A stretch of 64,000 nt of DNA, taken from NCBI RefSeq assembly GCF_030411995.1, contig NZ_JASNRC010000001.1, positions 414,447 through 478,446 of the forward strand, in the 5' to 3' direction. The stretch comes from Massilia sp. YIM B02769. Lineage in GTDB: Bacteria > Pseudomonadota > Gammaproteobacteria > Burkholderiales > Burkholderiaceae_D. Positions within the stretch are counted from its first letter, which is position 1. The number at the start of each line of letters is the position of its first letter. The notes beneath the pieces were generated by a model. That model was not told where the DNA came from. It was given only the letters and a program-made list of their open reading frames with translations, and did not search any database. A program made the translations under genes and the position numbers. Positions 26,371 through 35,734 of this stretch are shown here, piece after piece.

Positions 26371-26488
26371 GGTCGCGCTCCTTCCTGGCGTCCCTGGCGT
26401 CCTTGGCGTTCTGCTTGTCCTGCCGGACGGCCCAGAGGCAGAGGTAGACCACTGCCCCCAGGTCAAGCGCCCACAATAAAGATTCCAT
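26363..26488 (-). CDS. Small single-pass membrane protein (41 residues)
   Basis: ATG at 26488 gives MESLLWALDLGAVVYLCLW and then a highly charged tail (AVRQDKQNAKDARDARKERDHA), ending with TGA that overlaps the ligase start by 8 bases. One N-terminal membrane helix with an Asp inside and a basic cytoplasmic tail are visible. It is wedged 29 bases after the upstream glycosyltransferase and coupled to the O-ligase, so a role as a ligase partner is a plausible inference. No clear Shine-Dalgarno was seen. No family recognised. Confidence 0.6.
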   Translation of the reverse strand: MESLLWALDLGAVVYLCLWAVRQDKQNAKDARDARKERDHA

Positions 26489-26517
26489 CGTTTTCGTTCA
26501 TCCGTTCAGGGTTGGGC

Positions 26518-27705
26518 TCAAGGCCGGGCCGCGGCCAGCACCGGGGTGCCGGCGCGGCGCGCCAGGATCTCGCCGAACAGGCGCAGCTGGCCTTCGGTGG
26601 TGTCGTCCCAGCTGAAGCGCTCGGCGTAGCGGCGCGTCGCGGCGCGGTCGGGGTAGTTGGCGAGCAGGGCGTTCACGGCGTCGGCCACGCCCTGGTAGCT
26701 GCGCTCGGCCATCAGCACGCCCGCTTCGGGCGCGGCCACCACTTCCGGCGTGCCGTACACGCGGCTGGCCACCACCGGGGTGCCGCAGGCCATGGCCTCC
26801 AGCAGCACGTTGGCCCAGCCTTCGCGGCTGGACGACAGCACCAGGGCGTCGGCGCTGCCGTAGTGGCTGCGCAGCTGGGCTTGCGGCACGGCGCCGAGGA
26901 AGCGCACGCGGTCGGTCACGCCCAGTTGACTCGCCAGCGCTTCCAGCTTGGCGCGGTCCGGGCCGTCGCCGGCCAATACCAGGCGCACGCCCGGCAGCAG
27001 GGGCAGGGCGCCGATGATCAGGTCCTGGGCCTTGACCGGCACCAGGTGGCCGACCGCCAGCAGGGTGAACATGGCGTTGGGCGTGCGTTCGACCGGGCGG
27101 AACAGTTCGAGGTCGACGCCGTTGCGCAGCGAGACCACGCGGTCGGCCTCGATGCCCATGCCGACCACTTCGTCGCGCAGGGCATTGCAGACCGTGATGA
27201 CGGCGTCGGCGCGCCTGGCCGCCCACAGGATCTGGCGGCGCGGCAGGGCGTACTGCGGGAACAGGGTGATGTCCGAGCCGCGCGCGGTGATCACCAGGGG
27301 CTTGCCGAAGGCGCGCGCCAGCATGGCGGCGGCGACGCCGTCGGGATAGAAGTAATGGGCGTCGATCAGGTCGAAGTCGTAACCTTCGTCGAGCATGCGG
27401 CGAATCGCCGGCTTCACGGCTTGCGCCAGCAGCAGCGGCGCCACGCTCATGCCGACTTTCGGCAGCACCGGATAGCGCGGGTGGCTGACCTCGATCCCGT
27501 GGCGCACTTCCTGGCGCGGCGCTTTCGCAAAGCGCGCGTACTGGCCGTAGCGCGGATTGGTCGACGGGAACCAGGGGATCGGCGCGACCACGCGCGCTTC
27601 CACCCGGCCGCTGGACACCAGGTGGCGCAACCGGGTTTCCACGAAAATCCCGTGCCCCGGCTTTTCCGCGTTCGGGAACAGGGTGCTGAAAGTCAGGATC
27701 TTCAT
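26518..27705 (-). CDS. Glycosyltransferase family 4
   Basis: 395 residues. Starts MKILTFSTLFPNAEKPGHGIFVE, a common N-terminus of GT4 enzymes in exosortase loci. The donor site lies in ADALVLSSSREGWANVLLEAMACGTPVVAS (E-x7-E). It uses a nucleotide sugar donor to extend the lipid-linked repeat unit on the cytoplasmic face. Its start overlaps the upstream glycosyltransferase stop by 4 bases. Confidence 0.9.
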   Translation of the reverse strand: MKILTFSTLFPNAEKPGHGIFVETRLRHLVSSGRVEARVVAPIPWFPSTNPRYGQYARFAKAPRQEVRHGIEVSHPRYPVLPKVGMSVAPLLLAQAVKPAIRRMLDEGYDFDLIDAHYFYPDGVAAAMLARAFGKPLVITARGSDITLFPQYALPRRQILWAARRADAVITVCNALRDEVVGMGIEADRVVSLRNGVDLELFRPVERTPNAMFTLLAVGHLVPVKAQDLIIGALPLLPGVRLVLAGDGPDRAKLEALASQLGVTDRVRFLGAVPQAQLRSHYGSADALVLSSSREGWANVLLEAMACGTPVVASRVYGTPEVVAAPEAGVLMAERSYQGVADAVNALLANYPDRAATRRYAERFSWDDTTEGQLRLFGEILARRAGTPVLAAARP

Positions 27706-28919
27706 GCAGCCTTCAGGCCGGTCAGGCGGCCGTAGATGTTCTTGTAGTGCGATACGCTGACCGGCCAGTTACGTTCGTTTTCCACGTAGGCGCGTCCGGC
27801 CGAGCGCAGCGCCGGCCACAGCATCTTCGCGTCGAGCAGGTCGCCGACCTTGGCGGCCAGCGAGGCCGGGTCGTCCGGTGCGAACAGCACGCCGGTCTTG
27901 CCGTCGACGATCAGCTCGCGGTGGCCGCCGACGCTGGACGCGGCCAGGATGCGGCCCTGGGCCATGGCTTCCAGCGGCTTCAAAGGCGTGACCAGGTCGG
28001 TCAGGCGCATCGACAGGCGCGGGTAGACCAGCACGTCGAGCAGGTCGTAGTACTTCTGCACCTGGTCGTGCGGCACGCGGCCGGTGAACACCACCTTGTC
28101 GGCGATGCCCAGGTCTTGCGCCTGCTGGCGCAGCCTGGCGTCCTGCGGACCGCCGCCGACCAGCAGCACGCGCAAATCCGGGTGGCGCGCGGCCAGTGCC
28201 GGCACCGCGCGCAGCAGCACGTCCAGGCCTTCGTAGGCGTAGAAGGAACCGATGAAACCGATCAGGCGCTTGCCTTCGAAGCCGAGCTTGCGCTTGAGTT
28301 CGAGGTCGGCTTCGCCGCCGACGGCGAACTTGTCGATGTCGACCGCGTTCGGGATCACGGTGACCTTCGACGCCGGGATGCCGCGCGCGACGATGTCGCC
28401 GCGCAGGCCTTCGCAAATCGTGGTCACGGCGTCGGCGCGCTTCAGGGCATAGGTTTCCAGGCCGCGCGTGAGTTTATAACGCAGGCCGTTCTCGGTGCTG
28501 GTGCCGTGGTCGACGGCGGCGTCTTCCCAGAAGGCGCGCACCTCGTACACCACCGGAATGCCGAACTTGCGGCCGGCGCGCAGGGCGGCGATCGCGTTCA
28601 GGCAGGGCGAGTGGGCGTGCAGCACGTCGGGCTTGATCGTCGGGATGATCTCGAGCAGGCGCTTTTCCAGGCCGCGGATGACTTCCAGCTGGTTCAGCAC
28701 CGGCATTTTCGCCAGTGCGCCGGTCGAGCGCGGGGTGCGGTAGAAGTGCAGGCCGTCGGCCGTTTCTTCCGCCAGGTCGTTGCCGCCCAGGTGTTTGGCG
28801 CCGGTGACGTGGAAGGTTTCCCAGCCGAGCGCGCGCTGCTCGCGCAGGATCGAGGCGGTGCGGAAGGTGTAGCCGCTGTGCAGCGGGATCGAATGGTCGA
28901 GGACGTGAAGGACACGCAT
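27702..28919 (-). CDS. PEP-CTERM/exosortase A-associated glycosyltransferase
   Basis: 405 residues. MRVLHVLDHSIPLHSGYTFR and LREQRALGWETFHVTG are signatures of the XrtA-specific TIGR04063-type (Daro_2409) glycosyltransferase family. The GT4 donor motif lies in VYPRLSMRLTDLVTPLKPLEAMAQ. Always found in XrtA EPS operons; sugar specificity unknown. 19 bases separate it from the amidotransferase gene. Confidence 0.92.
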   Translation of the reverse strand: MRVLHVLDHSIPLHSGYTFRTASILREQRALGWETFHVTGAKHLGGNDLAEETADGLHFYRTPRSTGALAKMPVLNQLEVIRGLEKRLLEIIPTIKPDVLHAHSPCLNAIAALRAGRKFGIPVVYEVRAFWEDAAVDHGTSTENGLRYKLTRGLETYALKRADAVTTICEGLRGDIVARGIPASKVTVIPNAVDIDKFAVGGEADLELKRKLGFEGKRLIGFIGSFYAYEGLDVLLRAVPALAARHPDLRVLLVGGGPQDARLRQQAQDLGIADKVVFTGRVPHDQVQKYYDLLDVLVYPRLSMRLTDLVTPLKPLEAMAQGRILAASSVGGHRELIVDGKTGVLFAPDDPASLAAKVGDLLDAKMLWPALRSAGRAYVENERNWPVSVSHYKNIYGRLTGLKAA

Positions 28920-28938
28920 GTAAAGCTCCGGAATGCCG

Positions 28939-30891
28939 TTATGCCGCGGTGGCGATCAGCTGGCTGCTGCTGCCATGAATACTGGTTGCGCCGTCGGCGC
29001 CGTTCTTGCGCAGGAAGGCTTCGAACATCAGCACCGCCCACAGCGCCGTGCTGTGGTCCTTGGTGCCGGCCAGGTGTTCGTCGACCATGCGCTGCAGATA
29101 ATTCGGGTTGAAGATGCCGGTATCGACCAGCATCGGGTTCAGCACCGCCGCCTTCATGGCTTCGCGCAGCGGGCCGCGCAGCCAGGACGCCAGCGGGATC
29201 GAGAAGCCCATCTTCTTGCGGTACAAAATGTCGTCGGACAGGTAGGGCTGCAGCGCCTTCTTGAACACGTGCTTGCCTTCGCCGTTGCGCAGTTTGCACG
29301 AGGACGGCAAGCCCGACACCCATTCCACGAACTTGTGGTCCAGCAGCGGCACGCGCACTTCCAGCGCATGCGCCATGCTGGCGCGGTCGACTTTCGTCAG
29401 GATGTCGCCCGGCAGGTAGGTCTTCATGTCGACGTACTGGGTGATCGACAGCGGATCGTCGGTCGGCGCATTCGCCGCATGGCCGCGCATCACCTCGACC
29501 GCGCGGTAGCCTTGCAGCTGGCGGCGGAAGCCTTCCGAGAACAATTGGTCCCGCACGCGGTCGACCAGGATCGACACGCCGTGGAAGTAGCCGTCGACCA
29601 GGTCGCGCGCCAGGGCTTCGAAGGTGGTCTTGGCGCGGAAGATGCGCGGCGCCCAGTCGGCCTTCGGGTAAGCCTTGCCGAGGAAGCCGAACACCGGTTT
29701 GCGCAGGGCCAGCGGCAGCATCGAACGCACCTGCTGTTCGCCCATCGCCATGCGGTAGCGGCGGTAGCCGGCGAAGTTCTCGTCGCCGCCGTCTCCGGAC
29801 AGGGCCACGGTCACGCGCTTGCGCGCGAGCTCGCAGACGCGGTAGGTCGGGATCGCCGAGCTGTCGGCATACGGTTCGTCGTACAGGCCGGCCAGCAAAT
29901 CGACCAGGCCGTAGTCGTCCTTGTCGACGGTGTCGCACTGGTGATTCGTCTTGTACTGCTCGGCCACCTGGCGCGCGTAGGTCGACTCGTCGAAGGCCGG
30001 GTCGTTAAAGGCGATCGAGCAGGTGTTCACCGGACCCTTGTTCAGGCCGGCCATCATGGCGACGATGGCGCTGGAGTCGACGCCGCCGGAGAGGAAGGCG
30101 CCCAGCGGCACCTCGGCTTCGAGCTGGCTCTCGACCGCTTCGCGCAGGCGCACGATCAGCTCTTCTTCCATCTCCTTTTCGGACATGGCGCCGTGCGGCG
30201 TGAAGGGCACGTCCCACCAGCGCTTCGGCTGGATGTTCTGCGCGTTGGCGCCGACCTTCAGGGTCAGCGAATGGCCCGGTTCGAGCTTGAAGGCGTCCTT
30301 GAAGATGGTGCGCGGCTCCGGCACATAGCCGTAGGCGAAGTATTCCTCGACGGCGCGCGGTTCGATCACGCGCGGCAGTTCCGGGAAGGACAGCAGCGAC
30401 TTCAGTTCCGAGCCAAAGATGAAGGTGCCGTCCGGCAGGAAGGCGTAGTGCAGGGGCTTGATGCCGAGGTGGTCGCGCGCGACAAAGAAGGTCTGCTTGT
30501 TGCGGTCCCAGATGGCGAATGCGAACATGCCACGCAGGTGCTTGACGCAGTCTTCGCCCCATTCTTCCCAGGCGTGGACGATGGTCTCGGTATCGGACTT
30601 GGTGGCGAAGGTATAGCCCAGCGCCGTCAATTCCTTCGTCAGCTCGCGGAAGTTGTAGATCTCGCCGTTGAACACGGTGACGACGGTCTTGTCCGCGTTG
30701 AACAGCGGTTGCTGGCCGGCGGCCAAATCGATGATCGACAGGCGGCGGTGGCCGAAGCCGACGCCGGGTTCCAGGTAGACGTCGCCCTCGACCGGACCGC
30801 GGTGGAACTGGGTCTGGTTCATGCGTTCGAGAGCGCCGCGCTCGACGTTGCGCGTACCGCGCGGGTCAAAAATGCCAACTATTCCGCACAT
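28939..30891 (-). CDS. Exosortase A system-associated amidotransferase 1 (asparagine-synthase family)
   Basis: 650 residues. MCGIVGIFDPRG exposes the glutaminase nucleophile Cys2; the synthase domain carries LSGGVDSSAIVAM and ALSGDGGDENFAGY. It corresponds to TIGR03108. Such enzymes adenylate a carboxyl group and amidate it with glutamine-derived ammonia; the likely substrate is a uronic acid in the polysaccharide. An asparagine-synthase-like gene has been reported as needed for floc formation in Zoogloea. It contrasts with the Cys2-less paralogue at 19926. It overlaps the upstream gene by 13 bases. Confidence 0.94.
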   Translation of the reverse strand: MCGIVGIFDPRGTRNVERGALERMNQTQFHRGPVEGDVYLEPGVGFGHRRLSIIDLAAGQQPLFNADKTVVTVFNGEIYNFRELTKELTALGYTFATKSDTETIVHAWEEWGEDCVKHLRGMFAFAIWDRNKQTFFVARDHLGIKPLHYAFLPDGTFIFGSELKSLLSFPELPRVIEPRAVEEYFAYGYVPEPRTIFKDAFKLEPGHSLTLKVGANAQNIQPKRWWDVPFTPHGAMSEKEMEEELIVRLREAVESQLEAEVPLGAFLSGGVDSSAIVAMMAGLNKGPVNTCSIAFNDPAFDESTYARQVAEQYKTNHQCDTVDKDDYGLVDLLAGLYDEPYADSSAIPTYRVCELARKRVTVALSGDGGDENFAGYRRYRMAMGEQQVRSMLPLALRKPVFGFLGKAYPKADWAPRIFRAKTTFEALARDLVDGYFHGVSILVDRVRDQLFSEGFRRQLQGYRAVEVMRGHAANAPTDDPLSITQYVDMKTYLPGDILTKVDRASMAHALEVRVPLLDHKFVEWVSGLPSSCKLRNGEGKHVFKKALQPYLSDDILYRKKMGFSIPLASWLRGPLREAMKAAVLNPMLVDTGIFNPNYLQRMVDEHLAGTKDHSTALWAVLMFEAFLRKNGADGATSIHGSSSQLIATAA

Positions 30892-32066
30892 GGTTGAGTA
30901 ATCTCGTTAAGGTTGTTCGTGCGCTTGCCGAGGCGGTCGTACAGCGCCGTGTAGGCGCCGACCATCGCGGCAACGCTGTAATGGCGTTCGATGTTCGTGC
31001 GTGCGGCCGCGCCATGGGCGGCAACGCGGGATGCGTCGGCGGCGTACAGGCCGAGTGCATCGGATAAAGCCTGCGGATTGCCGGCCGGGACCAGGGCGCC
31101 ATTCACGCCGTCCTGCACCACTTCCGGGATGCCGCCGACCGCGGTGGCCACCACCGGCAGGCCGCAGGCCATGGCTTCGAGCAGGGTCACCGGCGTGCCT
31201 TCGGCAATCGAGGACAGGACGAACAAATCGAAGCTGCGCATCAGTTCCGGGATATCGTTGCGTGCACCGGGGAACCAGACCAGGTCGGCCACGCCCAGCG
31301 CTTGTGCCTTCTGCGCCAGCTTGTCGCGCAGCGGGCCGTCGCCGACCACGGCCAGGCGCAGGCGTGCACGCCCCTCCGGATGCGCCGTGCAGAGCAGGGC
31401 GAAGGCTGCGATCAGGCTGGCCTGGTCCTTCACGTCCTGCAGGCGGCCGACGGTGCCGATGACGAACACGTCCTGGCCGGCCCACGGCGTCGTCGCTGCC
31501 GCCAGACCAGGGGCGAAGCGCACGGTGTCGACGCCGTTCATGATCAGTTCCGACTTCCTGGATGGAATCCCGACCACGTTCGTCAGCCAGCGCGCCAGGT
31601 CGTGGGACACCGGCACGTAGCGGTCGATGAAGGGCACCAGGGCGCGGCGCAAAAAATTGTGCTTGCGGTTCAGGCCCTGCGGATCGCTGGCGTCGCGTCC
31701 GTGCTCGGCATGCACGCGCACCGGCACGCCCGCCAGCCAGGCCGGCGCCGCGTATTCGGCACAGGCGAAGTTATAGGTGTGCAGCACGCTCGGGCGCAGC
31801 CGGCGCAGCAGCTTGAACAGCTTCACATGGATGCCAAGGCCCAGGCCGGGCTGCTTGTCCAGTGCGTACAGTTCGACGCCGGGGCGCGTGATCTTGTCGG
31901 CAAACGCCGTGTAGCCGGTCAGGCAGACCACCGCGTGGCGGTAGCGCTCCGGCGGCATGTGGTTGATGCAGTCGACCAGCAGGGTTTCCAGCCCGCCGAA
32001 GTCGAGCCGGTAGATCAGGTGCACGACCAGCGGAATGTCCGCCGGCCGCTTGTTCGTTACCGCCAT
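30879..32066 (-). CDS. PEP-CTERM/XrtA system glycosyltransferase (sugar transferase 2 type)
   Basis: 395 residues. VVHLIYRLDFGGLETLLVDCINHMP and HTYNFACAEYAAPAWLAGVPVRVHAEHGRD match the TIGR03088-type family restricted to exosortase A loci. The donor site is FVLSSIAEGTPVTLLEAMACGLPVVAT. It lies directly downstream of xrtA (one base apart) in the operon. Exact linkage unknown. Confidence 0.93.
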   Translation of the reverse strand: MAVTNKRPADIPLVVHLIYRLDFGGLETLLVDCINHMPPERYRHAVVCLTGYTAFADKITRPGVELYALDKQPGLGLGIHVKLFKLLRRLRPSVLHTYNFACAEYAAPAWLAGVPVRVHAEHGRDASDPQGLNRKHNFLRRALVPFIDRYVPVSHDLARWLTNVVGIPSRKSELIMNGVDTVRFAPGLAAATTPWAGQDVFVIGTVGRLQDVKDQASLIAAFALLCTAHPEGRARLRLAVVGDGPLRDKLAQKAQALGVADLVWFPGARNDIPELMRSFDLFVLSSIAEGTPVTLLEAMACGLPVVATAVGGIPEVVQDGVNGALVPAGNPQALSDALGLYAADASRVAAHGAAARTNIERHYSVAAMVGAYTALYDRLGKRTNNLNEITQPCAE

Positions 32067-32067
32067 C

Positions 32068-33612
32068 TTACCGTCCCCGTGCCGCCTCGAGCGTGGCTTC
32101 CAGCGGCGCCAGGTTGGCGCCGAGGAAGCTGCGCAGTGCCGCGCGCGCCGCTTCCGGATTCTCGCCGACCGGTGTCGCCACCATCAGGGCCGCGCCGTCG
32201 TCGCCGTGCATCATCAGCTTGGCTTTCGCCTGGCGCAGCTTGCCGACGTAGTCGTTGGCGGTGAAGCCGCCGTCGACCCAGTTCCAGTGCCAGACCAGGT
32301 AATTGCCTTGCGGGCCGCGCACGCGGGTTTCGCGCAGGGCCAGCGGCTGGCCGCCGATGTCCTCGGTACGGCCGCCCGACGCCACCTGCTGGAATTCTTC
32401 CTTGCGGCTGTCGACGCGGTTCACGGAGCTGATCAGGCGCTTTTCCGGATTCTGGTTGCGGTAGTACAGCACGTTCAGTTCCACCGGCACGCCGCCGGCC
32501 GTGTACTTGCCCTTCAGGACAGCGTCGGCAGGCTGGTAGGTCGGGCTCCAGGTCGTGCCGCCGACCGGGCTCGATGCCAGGCGCGAGCCGTCCAGCTGCA
32601 CCGGCGCCGGGTTGTGGGCCGCCTTGTCGCTGACATAGGCCAGGGCCGGCCACAGCGCGCAGACCGCCACCGCGGCAAGCGCCACGCCCAGCACCGGGCG
32701 CGATGCCGCTGAATGAAGAGCCGCGCCGTTAGTCCCGGCTGTCGCCGGCACGATCGGCGCTTCATCTTCCCTCCAGTAGCTGCCGATCCAGAACATGATG
32801 AACATCACCAGGCCGAAGAACAGCCAGCCGTAGATCAGGTGGTCGACGCCGGTGGCCAGGGCCATGTCGCTGGTGTGGCCGATCATCACGATCATGTAGG
32901 CGCGCAAGCCGTTGGCGACGATCGGCACGATGATCGAGAGTCCGATGAACAGGGCGCGGCGCCAGTTCGAGCGGTAGCTGAGGTAGGCGTACAGGCAGCC
33001 CAGGGTGATCGAGGAAATCAGGTAGCGCACGCCGCTGCAGGCTTCGACCACCGACCAGTTCCCGGTCGGCAGTTCGAACATGGTGCCGTTGCGCAGCACC
33101 GGGATGCCGGTGGCGCGCACCGCGGCGACGGTGAAGTCGGCGGTGAAGTTGATCAGGGGCTGGACGAAGACTTCGCCGAAAGGCACGGCGAACAGCAGGA
33201 ACAGCAGCGGGAAGGTCAGGGCGCCGGCCAGGCGGCGGCCGAGCACGGCCAGGGCCACCGCCGGGAACATGGCGACAAAGGCGTACTGCATCACCACGCC
33301 GACTTCGCCGGCGCGCGCCACCAGCCAGCCGGCGCCGCACAGGGCCAGCAGGCCCAGGGCCGGCCAGTACGGCACGACCGGGATGTGCTGGAAGACTTCG
33401 CGCCGGCGCCAGATCAGCCACAGGCTGATCGGGGCGATGGCGTAGCCGTGGGCGAAGGTCTCGGAGCTGTTCCAGACCGAGACGATCGAGGCCGCCGTGC
33501 CCCAGTACAGCAGTAGCGGCGCCAGCAGGGCGGCAACGATGATGGCCACGGTCGGCACGGCCATGCGGCCGCCGGCTGCTCCAGACAAGGCTGGGTTATC
33601 GTTCATCAGCAT
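32068..33612 (-). CDS. xrtA: Exosortase A (XrtA) fused to an EpsI domain
   Basis: 514 residues from ATG 33612, with GAGG five bases upstream; ATG 33606 is an alternative, also coupled. The first 280 residues form an eight-helix-type membrane protein with the transpeptidase triad Cys192 (VVEACSGVR), Arg237 (NGLRAY) and His258 (DHLIYG). The enzyme recognises C-terminal PEP-CTERM signals, such as that of the protein at 47016, and cleaves and probably anchors them. After one more membrane helix (about 308-330) a periplasmic EpsI-like domain follows (about 340-514; VELNVLYYRNQNPEKRLISSVNR, YLVWHWNWVDGGFTANDY). EpsI is a separate protein in some relatives. Confidence 0.96.
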   Translation of the reverse strand: MLMNDNPALSGAAGGRMAVPTVAIIVAALLAPLLLYWGTAASIVSVWNSSETFAHGYAIAPISLWLIWRRREVFQHIPVVPYWPALGLLALCGAGWLVARAGEVGVVMQYAFVAMFPAVALAVLGRRLAGALTFPLLFLLFAVPFGEVFVQPLINFTADFTVAAVRATGIPVLRNGTMFELPTGNWSVVEACSGVRYLISSITLGCLYAYLSYRSNWRRALFIGLSIIVPIVANGLRAYMIVMIGHTSDMALATGVDHLIYGWLFFGLVMFIMFWIGSYWREDEAPIVPATAGTNGAALHSAASRPVLGVALAAVAVCALWPALAYVSDKAAHNPAPVQLDGSRLASSPVGGTTWSPTYQPADAVLKGKYTAGGVPVELNVLYYRNQNPEKRLISSVNRVDSRKEEFQQVASGGRTEDIGGQPLALRETRVRGPQGNYLVWHWNWVDGGFTANDYVGKLRQAKAKLMMHGDDGAALMVATPVGENPEAARAALRSFLGANLAPLEATLEAARGR

Positions 33613-34853
33613 TCGAACCTCGTTTCGATGGTGGACAGGTGGGCCGGCCAGCTGTAGCGGCGCTCGACGCTGGCGCGCGCGGCGCGGCCCATGGCCGGGT
33701 GGGGCGAGCGCAGCAGGCCGATCACGGCGTCGGCATAGTCCTGCGGCGCGTCGGCCACCAGCAGTTCGCGGCCCTCGATCGCCTCGATGCCTTCATAGGC
33801 CTGGGGCGAAGCGACCACCGGACGCGCCATGGCCATCGCTTCCAGCACCTTGTTCTGGATGCCGCGCGCGATGCGCAGCGGCGCCACCGCGGCCTTGCAG
33901 TGGGCGAGATACGGCCGCACGTCGGGCACGGTGCCGGTGACGACGATGGACTCGCCGGCCAGGGCTTGCACTTCCGTCGACGGGCGCGCGCCGACGATGT
34001 AGAAGCGCGCCTGCGGCACCGCTTCCAGCACGCGCGGCAGCACCTCGCTTGCGAACCACTTCACGGCGTCCACGTTCGGCCAGTAATCCATGGCGCCGGT
34101 GAACACCAGGGCCTGCTCGCCTTCCTCGAAGGGATTGTCGTAGGGGCGCTCGGGGCTGAAGTAATCGGTGTCGACGCCGTTGTTGAAGAAGCCGATCTTG
34201 GCGCGGCTTTCCGGCGCCAGGGTGCGGAACAGTTCCGCTTCCGGGTCGGACACGAACAGCGAGGCGTCGAACTGGTCGGCCACGCGGCGCTCGTAGTCGA
34301 GCAGGCTGCGCGCTTCATGGCGGTAGACCCAGCTCATCGGCCAGGACTTCTTCTCGGCGTACTGGCGCCATTTGTCGGAGTCGACGTCGCAAAAGTCGAT
34401 CACGCGGCGCGCGGCCGGATAGTCCTCGGCGTACTGCGCCATCACCGACGAGAACATCATGATGCGGGCAATGCCACGCTCGCGCATGGTCCTGGCGATC
34501 CAGGCCTTCATGCCGGCGTCGCGGTAATAGCCCAGCGAGAGCGACTTGCCGCTGGCCAGGGCAACGGCACTGCGCACCTTGCCCTCCATCGGCTTCAGGC
34601 GCGCGAAGTGGCTGGAGGCGCACAGGGCCTCGACCTTCGGCACGTACTGCCAGTCGTCCTCGTCGTCGACAAAGGTCGCCAAGTGCACGCGGTACTTGCC
34701 GGCCAGGTGCTTCAGCAAATGGTAGGAACGGATCTTGTCGCCCTTGTTCGGCGGGAAGGGGATGCGGTGCACCAGCAGCAGCAGGTCGGGCTTTGCCGCC
34801 TCGGCGGCTTTCGCCGCGCGCTTTTCCAGCACGCCCTCGATGATCGAATTCAT
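33606..34853 (-). CDS. PEP-CTERM/XrtA system glycosyltransferase (sugar transferase 1 type)
   Basis: 415 residues from ATG 34853 (MNSIIEGVLEK). LLLVHRIPFPPNKGDKIRSY and HLLKHLAGKYRVHLATFVDDEDD match the TIGR03087-type family specific to exosortase A loci. The donor site is LRIARGIQNKVLEAMAMARPVVAS. Both ends are translationally coupled: ATGA with the deacetylase before it and overlap with xrtA after it. Confidence 0.93.
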   Translation of the reverse strand: MNSIIEGVLEKRAAKAAEAAKPDLLLLVHRIPFPPNKGDKIRSYHLLKHLAGKYRVHLATFVDDEDDWQYVPKVEALCASSHFARLKPMEGKVRSAVALASGKSLSLGYYRDAGMKAWIARTMRERGIARIMMFSSVMAQYAEDYPAARRVIDFCDVDSDKWRQYAEKKSWPMSWVYRHEARSLLDYERRVADQFDASLFVSDPEAELFRTLAPESRAKIGFFNNGVDTDYFSPERPYDNPFEEGEQALVFTGAMDYWPNVDAVKWFASEVLPRVLEAVPQARFYIVGARPSTEVQALAGESIVVTGTVPDVRPYLAHCKAAVAPLRIARGIQNKVLEAMAMARPVVASPQAYEGIEAIEGRELLVADAPQDYADAVIGLLRSPHPAMGRAARASVERRYSWPAHLSTIETRFEC

Positions 34854-35734
34854 GGCCGTTCCAGGAAGATGCGGTCCATGCGGTCCCAGGCGAAGTCCTG
34901 GGCCAGGGCGGCGATGCGCCTTTCCATGCGCTCGATGTTGATGTAGTGGCGGAAGCGCGCCTTGGCGCCGAGTCCCTCGGGACGCGGCTGGCCGGGGTCG
35001 ACTTCCCAGGGGTGGAAGTAGAACAGGGCCGGCTCGTTGTCCATCTCGTTGACGCGCTTGACCATCCAGCGCGACAGCGCGTACGGCAGCAGGCGGAAAT
35101 AGCCGCCGCCGCCGGCCGGCAGCTTTTTCGAACCCAGCTGCACCGTGGTGATCGGCACTTCGAGCAGGCCGTCGGGGCCGTTCGGGTAGAAGGCGAAACG
35201 CGGCGCGTTCGGCATGCCGTAGTGGTCGTGCCGGATCGGGTAGATGCTCGAGCTGTAGCGGTAGCCGGCTTCGGTCAGGGCGTCCAGCGCCCACAGATTG
35301 CCTTCGCCGATCGAGAAGCTCGGCGCGCGATAGCCGATCACTTCCTGGCCGCCGATGTCTTCCAGCATGGCCTTGCTCGAACGGATGTCGTTGTCGAATT
35401 CGGCGCGGCTCTGGTCCGAGGCGCGCAGGTGGCCGTAGCCATGGCTGGCCAGTTCATGGCCGGCCTCGACGATGCGGCGCACCATGGCGGGATAGCGCTC
35501 GGCGATCCAGCCCAGGGTGAAGAAGGTGCCTTTCACGTCGTGTCGCTCGAACAGCGCCAGAATGCGCTCGACGTTGGCTTCGACGCGGCATTCGCGCGTC
35601 GGCCAGCTGTCGCGGCTGATGTAGGGAGCGAAGGCCGAGACCTGGAAATAATCCTCGACGTCGCAGGTCATGGCGTTGCGGATGCGCTCGCCCGGCTGGC
35701 GTTGCGGCCGGGCTGCGGGAGTCTGCATTCTCAT
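34850..35734 (-). CDS. XrtA system polysaccharide deacetylase
   Basis: 294 residues. NAMTCDVEDYFQVSAFAPYI and RDSWPTRECRVEANVERIL are typical of the TIGR03006-type family. CE4 motifs are DVEDYF (metal Asp), HELASHGYGHL (HxxxH) and GYRAPSFSI. The protein begins with a short basic Pro/Arg leader and no signal peptide. It probably deacetylates an amino sugar in the exported glycan. It overlaps its neighbours by 4 bases on both sides. Confidence 0.94.
   Translation of the reverse strand: MRMQTPAARPQRQPGERIRNAMTCDVEDYFQVSAFAPYISRDSWPTRECRVEANVERILALFERHDVKGTFFTLGWIAERYPAMVRRIVEAGHELASHGYGHLRASDQSRAEFDNDIRSSKAMLEDIGGQEVIGYRAPSFSIGEGNLWALDALTEAGYRYSSSIYPIRHDHYGMPNAPRFAFYPNGPDGLLEVPITTVQLGSKKLPAGGGGYFRLLPYALSRWMVKRVNEMDNEPALFYFHPWEVDPGQPRPEGLGAKARFRHYINIERMERRIAALAQDFAWDRMDRIFLERP

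Noticed and set aside
28933-30897. 654-codon open frame antisense to the amidotransferase gene
   Set aside because: Low-complexity composition without motifs; the minus-strand protein has the complete asparagine-synthase motifs.
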